From Deltaproteobacteria bacterium CG_4_8_14_3_um_filter_43_13 (GTDB lineage: Bacteria > Desulfobacterota > UBA8473), in assembly GCA_002782605.1 (NCBI GenBank), contig PFIF01000042.1, positions 1-9,252 on the forward strand: a stretch of DNA of 9,252 bases, read 5' to 3'. Positions 1 through 5,662 of the stretch are shown in pieces. Positions within the stretch are counted from its first letter, which is position 1, and every line of letters begins with the position of its first letter. Below the pieces are notes generated by a model. It did no database searches and had not been told where the DNA came from. It worked only from the letters and a program-made list of their open reading frames with translations. The position numbers and the translations under genes are program-made.

Positions 1-4
1 GGGG

Positions 5-70
5 TACGCCGCAACGACGAAGGATGCAGTGCAACGCCGCAGATGGACTTTTTACAAAGCCATCAAGGAT
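5..70 (+). repeat. Interspersed repeat, right-end copy 1, upstream of prmC
   Basis: This 66-bp segment matches 2391-2456 at 58 of 66 positions without gaps, and all eight differences are transitions. It ends 13 nt before the prmC start codon. By comparison with the longer element at 2223-2456, it is the right-hand end of the same kind of element, the rest of which lies outside the window. It contains a hairpin at 42-64. Similar sequences occur in intergenic regions of deltaproteobacterial genomes as far as I recall; this was not checked. Confidence 0.85.
42..64 (+). repeat. Hairpin inside repeat copy 1
   Basis: GATGG (42-46) pairs with CCATC (60-64), and CTTT (48-51) pairs with AAAG (56-59). 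The result is a 9-bp stem with one bulged A at 47 and the tetraloop TTAC. The equivalent hairpin in the second copy (2428-2450) keeps every pair, two of them as G-U wobbles. There is no T-run after the stem, so it is not a typical intrinsic terminator. Confidence 0.6.
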
Positions 71-83
71 AGGGATATAGTTT

Positions 84-974
84 TTGAATAACAAGACCTG
101 GACAATCCTACGACTGATCAATTGGACGTCTCAATATTTTAGTGAAAATGGGATTGAAAATCCCAGATTGGATGCCGAGGTTCTATTGGCACACTCTTTG
201 AGAACTAACCGACTCAGGTTGTACCTCAATTATGATAAGCCCATTCTTAAGGGTGAACTAAGAGAATATAAAAAGCTTATTAAGAGAAGGATAAGAAGAG
301 AGCCTTTACAGTATATTACAGGATACCAAGAATTCTGGTCTTTAAATCTCAAAGTTACCAAAGGGGTATTGATCCCTCGTCCAGAAACTGAGATCTTAGT
401 AGAAGAAGCCCTCAAGACGTTCCCTCAAAATGAATCATTTGATAAAACAATCAATATATTGGAACTCGGTACCGGGAGTGGAGCCGTAGCCATTGCCTTA
501 GCAAAAGAACTCCAAAGAGGATCGATTGTTGCGACAGACATTTCAGACATAGCTATAAAAACCGCCAGAGAAAATGCAAAAGTACATGGATTAGAGGAAC
601 AGATAACTTTTTTAAAGGGCAGTCTCTTTGAGCCTGTAAGGGAAAGAATCGGGACATTTAATCTTGTGATATCCAACCCTCCGTATATTCCCATAGAGGA
701 TTTTAGAGATATTCAACCAGAGGTGAGGGATTTTGAACCGAGAATCAGCTTGAATGGTGGGAAAGAAGGTCTAAAATTCTATCGACAGATATTGTCCCAA
801 ATAGGAAGGTATCTGGCCAAAGATGGCTGGGTAATACTGGAGCTGGGTAAAGGACAAGCAGAAAAGGTGACCAGACTTATAGAATTAACAGGGGAATTCA
901 ATCCAACATCTATTGTAAAGGATTTTTCAGGGATTGAAAGGGTAGTAAAGGCCCAGAAGAGGGATCGGGGATAG
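84..974 (+). CDS. prmC: PrmC, peptide chain release factor N5-glutamine methyltransferase
   Basis: PrmC uses S-adenosylmethionine to methylate the glutamine of the GGQ motif in release factors RF1 and RF2, in the cytoplasm, which improves termination. The protein has 296 aa, against about 277 in E. coli. Visible features are the N-terminal helical release-factor-binding domain (PRLDAEVLLAHSL around residues 27-39), RPETE at 99-103, the SAM-binding loop ELGTGSGA around 127-134, and the catalytic NPPY at 198-201. The start is TTG: an in-frame TAG lies two codons upstream, no in-frame ATG occurs near the N-terminus, and the family's N-terminal helix begins here. A purine-rich stretch (AGGATAGGG, 66-74) may be the ribosome site. 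murA follows after 1 nt, so the two are probably co-transcribed. In related genomes prfA often precedes prmC; here a repeat does. Confidence 0.95.
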   Translation: MNNKTWTILRLINWTSQYFSENGIENPRLDAEVLLAHSLRTNRLRLYLNYDKPILKGELREYKKLIKRRIRREPLQYITGYQEFWSLNLKVTKGVLIPRPETEILVEEALKTFPQNESFDKTINILELGTGSGAVAIALAKELQRGSIVATDISDIAIKTARENAKVHGLEEQITFLKGSLFEPVRERIGTFNLVISNPPYIPIEDFRDIQPEVRDFEPRISLNGGKEGLKFYRQILSQIGRYLAKDGWVILELGKGQAEKVTRLIELTGEFNPTSIVKDFSGIERVVKAQKRDRG

Positions 975-975
975 A

Positions 976-2226
976 TTGGAAAAGATAATAATAAACGGCG
1001 GAAAGAGATTAGTGGGTGAAGTTGAGATTAGCGGTGCAAAGAATGCTGCACTGCCAATACTTGCAGCTTCCATACTTACAGAGGGCTGGAATACCTTCTC
1101 AAATGTCCCAAATCTAAGGGATATAGAGACCATAAAAAAATTGCTCATAGGACTTGGGGTAAAGGTTGAAGAAGAGAAGGATGTAAGGATCAATGCCGCT
1201 GGGTTAAACAATTATGAGGCTCCGTATGATCTGGTTAAGACGATGCGGGCATCAGTCTTAGTACTTGGCCCCCTGCTTGCCAGATTAAAGAAGGCAAAGG
1301 TAGCTCTGCCAGGGGGATGTGCTATTGGAGCAAGGCCTATTAATCTTCACCTAAGTGGACTGGCTGCCTTGGGGGCAAAGGTAGACCTTAAACATGGTTA
1401 TGTGGAAGCAGAAGCAAAAAGTCTCAAAGGTGCCCCTATCTTTTTCGACATACCAACCGTTACCGGCACAGAAAATCTAATGATGGCGGCAACCTTAGCT
1501 GACGGTATAACGACCCTGGAGAATGCCGCCTGTGAGCCTGAAGTGGTGGATCTGGCTAATGTCCTGAAGAAGATGGGGGCAAATATAAGGGGAGAGGGGA
1601 CAGAGGTTATAACCATTGAGGGTGTAAAGGAATTAAAATCAACCAACCATACAATTATTCCAGATCGAATAGAAGCAGGCACCTTTATGATAGCTTCTGG
1701 AATAACCGCCGGTAATATTAAAATCTATAACTGCAATATAGCGCACATGGATGCCGTATTCAGCAAGCTTACAGAAGCAGGAATTAAGTTAACCTATGAG
1801 AATGACGGAGTCAGGGTGATTGGAACCAAACCAGTACGAAGTGTTGATATAAAGACATTGCCCTATCCCGGGTTCCCAACGGACATGCAGGCTCAGATGA
1901 TGGTATTGATGTGTTTTGCAAATGGAACAAGTGTAATTTCTGAGACAGTCTTTGAAAACAGATTCATGCACGTTAGTGAACTTAGAAGGATGGGGGCAGA
2001 TGTTAGGATTGAGGGACGCAGTGCTATTGTAAAGGGCGTTTCTGGTTTAAATGGAGCCCCTGTTATGGCAACCGATCTGAGGGCAAGCGCCTCCCTCATT
2101 TTAGCCGGTCTTGCAGCAGAAGGGAAAACAGAGGTATCAAGGATCTATCATATAGATAGGGGATATGAACGTATAGTTGAAAAACTTTCGAATTTAGGGG
2201 CAGATATAAAGAGAGTGAAGGATTGA
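976..2226 (+). CDS. murA: MurA, UDP-N-acetylglucosamine 1-carboxyvinyltransferase
   Basis: MurA transfers enolpyruvate from PEP to UDP-GlcNAc, the first committed step of peptidoglycan synthesis, in the cytoplasm. The 416-aa length is typical of the family. Key residues fall at nearly canonical positions: K22-N23 in AKNAALP, R91, the catalytic Cys115 within LPGGCAIGAR, D303 in FPTDMQAQ, and DLRA at 367-370. Cysteine at 115 is the form sensitive to fosfomycin; the Asp variant is resistant. The start is TTG, giving the usual MEKIIINGG N-terminus, with GGGG at 967-970 as a plausible ribosome site. It starts 1 nt after the prmC stop, which implies coupled translation. The TGA stop (2224-2226) lies inside the left inverted end of the repeat element that fills the next gap, so the repeat abuts or slightly overlaps the coding region. 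Confidence 0.97.
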   Translation: MEKIIINGGKRLVGEVEISGAKNAALPILAASILTEGWNTFSNVPNLRDIETIKKLLIGLGVKVEEEKDVRINAAGLNNYEAPYDLVKTMRASVLVLGPLLARLKKAKVALPGGCAIGARPINLHLSGLAALGAKVDLKHGYVEAEAKSLKGAPIFFDIPTVTGTENLMMAATLADGITTLENAACEPEVVDLANVLKKMGANIRGEGTEVITIEGVKELKSTNHTIIPDRIEAGTFMIASGITAGNIKIYNCNIAHMDAVFSKLTEAGIKLTYENDGVRVIGTKPVRSVDIKTLPYPGFPTDMQAQMMVLMCFANGTSVISETVFENRFMHVSELRRMGADVRIEGRSAIVKGVSGLNGAPVMATDLRASASLILAGLAAEGKTEVSRIYHIDRGYERIVEKLSNLGADIKRVKD

Positions 2227-2295
2227 TGAAGTCGTAAAAAGTCAAAAATCAGACGGCACAGTAAAAAGCTCAATATGCAAGGCGCACAAATCCTA

Positions 2296-2377
2296 TTATC
2301 TGTTAACCGTTATCCGTTGTCCGTTGACCGTCAACAAATAATGTACTTACGGTGAACTGTAAACAGTGAACGGTGAA
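2296..2377. repeat. Heptad-periodic inverted repeat in the intergenic element
   Basis: The left arm (2296-2330) is five 7-nt units of the form TTRWCYG, for example TTAACCG and TTGACCG. The right arm (2350-2377) is four units of the form CNGTRAA, for example CGGTGAA and CAGTGAA. The reverse complement of the right arm gives TTCACCG-type units, so the arms pair in register: two heptads match at 6 of 7 and two at 4 of 7. The spacer is 19 nt (2331-2349). The period is exactly 7 throughout. Confidence 0.7.
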
Positions 2378-2390
2378 CTATTTCCATAGT

Positions 2391-2456
2391 TACGCTGTAA
2401 CGACGAGGGATGTAGCGCAACGCCGCAGATGGACTTTTTGCGAAGCCGTCAAGGAT
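2391..2456 (+). repeat. Interspersed repeat, right-end copy 2, upstream of the response regulator
   Basis: This is the second copy of the 66-bp repeat at 5-70 (58 of 66 identical, transitions only). It ends 19 nt before the response regulator start. The internal hairpin occupies 2428-2450 and retains pairing through G-U wobbles where the bases differ from copy 1. Confidence 0.85.
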
Positions 2457-2463
2457 TAAATTT

Positions 2464-2469
2464 AAGGGG
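2464..2469 (+). promoter_or_regulatory. Ribosome binding site of the response regulator
   Basis: AAGGGG lies 6 nt before ATG 2476, a good Shine-Dalgarno spacing, and it fixes the start. It lies just outside the repeat element, so the element did not disturb it. Confidence 0.75.
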
Positions 2470-2475
2470 CCCATA

Positions 2476-3873
2476 ATGGCGAAGATACTAGTAGTTGATG
2501 ATGAACCAAGTATGCTTGAATTTTTAAAGATTATGCTGAAAAAAGAGGGGTATGATGTTGACTGTACCACCAGTGGCAAAGAGGCAATAGAGTTTTGCAA
2601 GGAACTCTCATATGATATGGTGATAACGGACATAAAGATGCCAAAGATTACCGGCATGGATGTTCTGCATCGGATCAGGGAGATTGCCCCTGAAACTGTT
2701 ATCATTTTAATTACTGCCTATGCTGCCAGGGAAACCGCTATTGAGGCTATGAAGGAGGGTGCCTATGATTATATCACCAAGCCGTTCAAGGTTGACGAGA
2801 TAAAATCAATTATTAAAAATGCATTAGAAAGCAAAAGGCAGTATAGGGAAAACACTTTACTCCCGGGTGAATTTGATAATAGTTACAAATTTGGCAGTAT
2901 TAACCTGGTTGGAAAATGCAAAGAAATGATGAAGGTTTACAACCTTATCCAAAAGGTCTCTCAGACCAAGTCAAATGTCTTGATCTATGGAGAGAGTGGG
3001 ACAGGAAAAGAATTAGTAGCCAAAGCTATTCACTATAACGGTTCTCGAAAAAACTCCCCCCTTTTAACTATTAACTGCGGTGGTGTTCCTGAGAGTTTAC
3101 TCGAAAGTGAACTATTTGGTCACAAAAAAGGATCTTTTACCGGGGCATTATACAATAAAGCCGGACTGTTCGAGGCAGCTGATGGAGGGACAATTTTCCT
3201 GGACGAGGTAGGTGATCTTCCTTTACCAATACAGATTAAACTGCTGAGGGTAGTCCAGGATAAAACCTTTAAGCCAATTGGCGAAACTGAGGAGAGTTCT
3301 GTAGATGTAAGGATAATCTCAGCAACAAACAAGGATTTGGAGGACAAGGTTATTCAAGGCGAGTTTAGAGAAGATCTATTTTATCGTTTAAATGTAATCC
3401 AGATCAGAATACCACCTTTAAGAGATAGAAAGGAGGACATTCCGATCTTGGTCCATTATTTTTTAGAAAGGTACTCAAACGAACTGGGCAAAGATATAAA
3501 AAGAATATCCTCTTATGCAATGGAATTCCTGTTAAACTACAATTTCCCCGGAAATGTAAGAGAACTGGAGGCAATCATAGAAAGAAGTGTTGCTTTAGAG
3601 ACCCCGAGCATTGTCTTGCCTGAGAGTTTGGCCCTTGCTAAATTCAAAAACGGTCACGAAAAATCGGAAAGAGAAATAAAGATAGAAGTCCCCCCTGAAG
3701 GGCTGGATATGGAAGCAGTCTTAGGAAATCTGGAGAAAAACATATTGCTGGACACCCTCAAAAAGACCCACGGAGCTAAGAAGAAGGCAGCGGAATTGCT
3801 CAATATCAATTTGAGGTCCCTCCGTTATAAATTGGAAAAACATAGGATCAGGGATACCGAAGATGACTATTAG
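2476..3873 (+). CDS. Sigma-54-dependent response regulator, PilR/NtrC family
   Basis: This is a phosphorylation-controlled bacterial enhancer-binding protein that uses ATP to open sigma-54 promoters. It has 465 aa in three domains. The receiver domain (about 1-120) shows D8/D9, phospho-acceptor D52, T80 and K102. The AAA+ domain (about 140-375) shows Walker A GESGTGKE (172-179), the sigma-54 contact loop GSFTGA (219-224), Walker B around TIFLDEVGD (239-247), and the arginine-finger segment EFREDLFYRLN (296-306). A Fis-type helix-turn-helix lies at about 434-455. The GSFTGA loop replaces the usual GAFTGA but keeps the essential F and T. That loop and the RSLRYKLEK recognition helix resemble PilR, but no pilin gene is in view, so the target is unknown. 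It overlaps the kinase gene by 11 nt and is surely its cognate partner. Confidence 0.93.
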   Translation: MAKILVVDDEPSMLEFLKIMLKKEGYDVDCTTSGKEAIEFCKELSYDMVITDIKMPKITGMDVLHRIREIAPETVIILITAYAARETAIEAMKEGAYDYITKPFKVDEIKSIIKNALESKRQYRENTLLPGEFDNSYKFGSINLVGKCKEMMKVYNLIQKVSQTKSNVLIYGESGTGKELVAKAIHYNGSRKNSPLLTINCGGVPESLLESELFGHKKGSFTGALYNKAGLFEAADGGTIFLDEVGDLPLPIQIKLLRVVQDKTFKPIGETEESSVDVRIISATNKDLEDKVIQGEFREDLFYRLNVIQIRIPPLRDRKEDIPILVHYFLERYSNELGKDIKRISSYAMEFLLNYNFPGNVRELEAIIERSVALETPSIVLPESLALAKFKNGHEKSEREIKIEVPPEGLDMEAVLGNLEKNILLDTLKKTHGAKKKAAELLNINLRSLRYKLEKHRIRDTEDDY

Positions 3874-5584
3874 GCAGGGTATAGATACCAGTACCCCCCA
3901 AGCAGAAGATGTCCAAAAAGAATTCCTGAAGAAGCTTCATTGGTTGATGCTCATGAGGGTAGTGGTTATCACCTTTCTCCTTGGCATCACTATACTTATC
4001 CAACTCAAACAAACCCCATCGTATCTCACTCCCTTTTTAATATATCTGTATGTCCTTATCGGAACCGTTTATTTCTTGACCTTTATTTATGCCTTTATAA
4101 TAAACAGGATTAAGAACCTCCCGTTCTTTGCCTACCTACAAATTATACTGGATGTATTTCTTATTACATTCCTGATCTATTCCACGGGGGGAAAAGAAAG
4201 TATCTTCTCTTTTATGTATACTATTTCCATCATTACAGCCAGCATTCTTGTATATAGAAAGGGAGGGGTTCTTGTTGCCTCTTTATGCAGTATACTATAC
4301 GGTGGACTTTTAGACCTGGAGTTTTATGGGGTAATCCACCCTGTTTCGAGTGAGGTAGTTGAACCCAGAGATTATCATAGTACTGACCTATTTTACTCTA
4401 TCTTGATGAATATTACTGCCTTTTACCTGGTTGCATTTTTAAGCAGCTTGCTTTCGGAGCAGGTACGAAGGTCGGGAAGGGAGTTACAAAAGAAACAGGT
4501 TGATTTTGATCAACTGGAGGCATTGAACAGAAACATAGTCCAGAGTATTAACAGTGGCTTATTAACCACCGATCTGGAGGGTAAGGTTACCTTTTTAAAT
4601 AAGACGGCTGAGGAGATTACGGGCTATAGTTTTTCTCAGGTGTACAATTCAAAAGCTGAAAAGATGTTTCCTTTCTTAAAAAGACCTTTAAATTCTGATC
4701 ATCCTCCCTTTCGATTCGAAAGCGAATTTAAAAGAGATGATGGAGATACCCTGTACCTGGGTTTTTCAACCTCTCCTTTAAGGGATTTCAGAGGAGAAGA
4801 GTTGGGAGATATCCTGATATTCCAGGATTTAACTAAGCTTAAGGCCATGGAAGAACATATTAAAATGGTTGACAGATTGGCCGCTGTAGGCCGTTTGGCA
4901 GCGGGGATCGCCCATGAGATGAGAAACCCCTTAGCCTCAATGAGTGGTTCCATTCAGGTTTTAAAAAGCGAATTGCAACTGGATGACGGAAATGAACGCT
5001 TAATGGACATTGCTATAAGGGAGACAGAGAGGTTGAATGCTCTGATCACCGATTTCTTGCTGTTTGCCAAACCAGGCCTGGAAGGAAAAGAGGTGGTCGA
5101 TATTACAAAGGTTATTAATGATACGCTTGGGGAATTTGCCAGCAGCCCTGAGTGGAATAAGGACATCGAGGTGTATAAGAACCTGTCTGGAGACGGCAAG
5201 GTAGAAGCCAACCCCAAACAGTTAAAGCAGGTATTCTGGAACTTATTTATCAATGCCGTCCAGGCAATGCCGGAAGGCGGAAAGTTAAAGATAGAAGTCA
5301 GAAGTCAGAAGTCAGAAGTCAGAAGTCTAAAATATATGAGTAACAGCCAAAAAGCAGAAGATAATCTTTTAGAGATTATTATAACTGATACTGGCTGTGG
5401 AATACCCACAGCGAACCTGGACAAGATATTCGACCCCTTCTTTACTACCAAGGAAAAAGGCGCAGGAATGGGCCTGGCTATTGCATACAGGATAATAGAG
5501 AGTTATAAGGGAAAAACAGTAGTTAAGAGTAGGCTAGGGCAAGGGACGACTTTTACCATTTATCTGCCGCTCGCTTTTATTTAG
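3863..5584 (+). CDS. Membrane sensor histidine kinase, PilS-like, with a repeat-derived insert
   Basis: The 573-aa kinase is the cognate partner of the preceding response regulator; its start ATG lies inside that gene (11-nt overlap). About six hydrophobic segments occupy residues 30-200 (near 30-48, 55-80, 86-107, 113-131, 135-156 and 178-197). A PAS domain follows (about 218-330). The HisKA H-box has phospho-acceptor H351 in IAHEMRNPLA. The ATPase domain shows the N-box (N464 in LFINAVQAMP), G1 box DTGCGIP (509-515), F-box FDPFFTTK (523-530) and G2 box GAGMGLAI (533-540). Six TM segments followed by PAS is the PilS arrangement. The oddity is residues about 478-502: a low-complexity, charged insert between N and G1 boxes, the first half encoded by five perfect AGAAGTC units. 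All catalytic boxes are intact, so the protein is probably functional in this repeat state. Confidence 0.92.
   Translation: MTIRQGIDTSTPQAEDVQKEFLKKLHWLMLMRVVVITFLLGITILIQLKQTPSYLTPFLIYLYVLIGTVYFLTFIYAFIINRIKNLPFFAYLQIILDVFLITFLIYSTGGKESIFSFMYTISIITASILVYRKGGVLVASLCSILYGGLLDLEFYGVIHPVSSEVVEPRDYHSTDLFYSILMNITAFYLVAFLSSLLSEQVRRSGRELQKKQVDFDQLEALNRNIVQSINSGLLTTDLEGKVTFLNKTAEEITGYSFSQVYNSKAEKMFPFLKRPLNSDHPPFRFESEFKRDDGDTLYLGFSTSPLRDFRGEELGDILIFQDLTKLKAMEEHIKMVDRLAAVGRLAAGIAHEMRNPLASMSGSIQVLKSELQLDDGNERLMDIAIRETERLNALITDFLLFAKPGLEGKEVVDITKVINDTLGEFASSPEWNKDIEVYKNLSGDGKVEANPKQLKQVFWNLFINAVQAMPEGGKLKIEVRSQKSEVRSLKYMSNSQKAEDNLLEIIITDTGCGIPTANLDKIFDPFFTTKEKGAGMGLAIAYRIIESYKGKTVVKSRLGQGTTFTIYLPLAFI
5293..5327 (+). 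repeat. Perfect 7-bp tandem repeat (AGAAGTC)x5 inside the kinase gene
   Basis: Five perfect head-to-tail copies of AGAAGTC cover 35 nt within the ATP-binding domain of the kinase. Because 7 is coprime with 3, the tract encodes the cyclic heptapeptide EVRSQKS and contains no stop in any forward frame. Gain or loss of one unit would shift the frame by 7 nt upstream of the G1, F and G2 boxes. Confidence 0.97.
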
Positions 5585-5595
5585 AAAATCTCATG

Positions 5596-5652
5596 GTAGG
5601 GGAGGGGTTTATCCCCTCCCGATTATCGGGCGGGCATAAAGCCCGCCCCTAC
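5596..5652. repeat. REP-like double-hairpin palindrome between kinase and ccmF
   Basis: This 57-bp imperfect palindrome is centred on T5624; 24 of 28 symmetric positions pair. It resolves into two perfect 8-bp hairpins: GGGAGGGG (5600-5607) with CCCCTCCC (5613-5620) around loop TTTAT, and GGGCGGGC (5628-5635) with GCCCGCCC (5641-5648) around loop ATAAA. The two loops are mutually complementary. Outer arms are GTAGGGG and CCCCTAC. No T-run follows, so intrinsic termination is uncertain, though the hairpins could attenuate transcription or protect mRNA ends. It resembles REP/BIME elements in form. Confidence 0.88.
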
Positions 5653-5662
5653 AAAATGAAAC

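Larger units (their letters stand above)
2223..2456. mobile_element. Composite MITE-like repeat element between murA and the response regulator
   Basis: The left end (2223-2243) and the reverse complement of the right end (2434-2454) match at 16 of 21 positions, including the shared run AAAAAGTC. This makes a roughly 230-bp element with terminal inverted repeats and no coding capacity. The right 66 bp (2391-2456) is repeated at 5-70. The centre carries a heptad-periodic inverted repeat (2296-2377). Almost the whole of the gap 2227-2475 is this element; I see no convincing sigma-70 or sigma-54 promoter in it. No target-site duplication is obvious. It is called MITE-like from architecture only; a REP-type or structured RNA repeat is the alternative. 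Confidence 0.55.

Noticed and set aside
186..201. Sigma-54 promoter-like TGGCAC followed by TTGAG
   Set aside because: It lies inside prmC and lacks the required GC at -12, so it is coding sequence.
425..694. Minus-strand open frame inside prmC
   Set aside because: It is a shadow of the strong PrmC coding frame, with no recognisable domain or ribosome site.
2221..2260. Rho-independent terminator of murA
   Set aside because: A-runs occur on this strand but there is no GC-rich stem followed by a T-run. The complementarity seen is to the distant right end of the element.
2296..2377. CRISPR array
   Set aside because: The units are 7 nt with no unique spacers and are arranged as inverted arms, so this is not a repeat-spacer array.
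2331..2705. Minus-strand 124-aa open frame across the intergenic repeat and the response regulator start
   Set aside because: Its 5' part is antisense to the conserved receiver domain and its 3' part is repeat DNA. No family features are visible.
5281..5380. Frameshift or pseudogene in the kinase caused by the heptad tract
   Set aside because: The frame stays open through the tract and all downstream catalytic boxes (G1, F, G2) are in frame, so the gene is intact in this copy.
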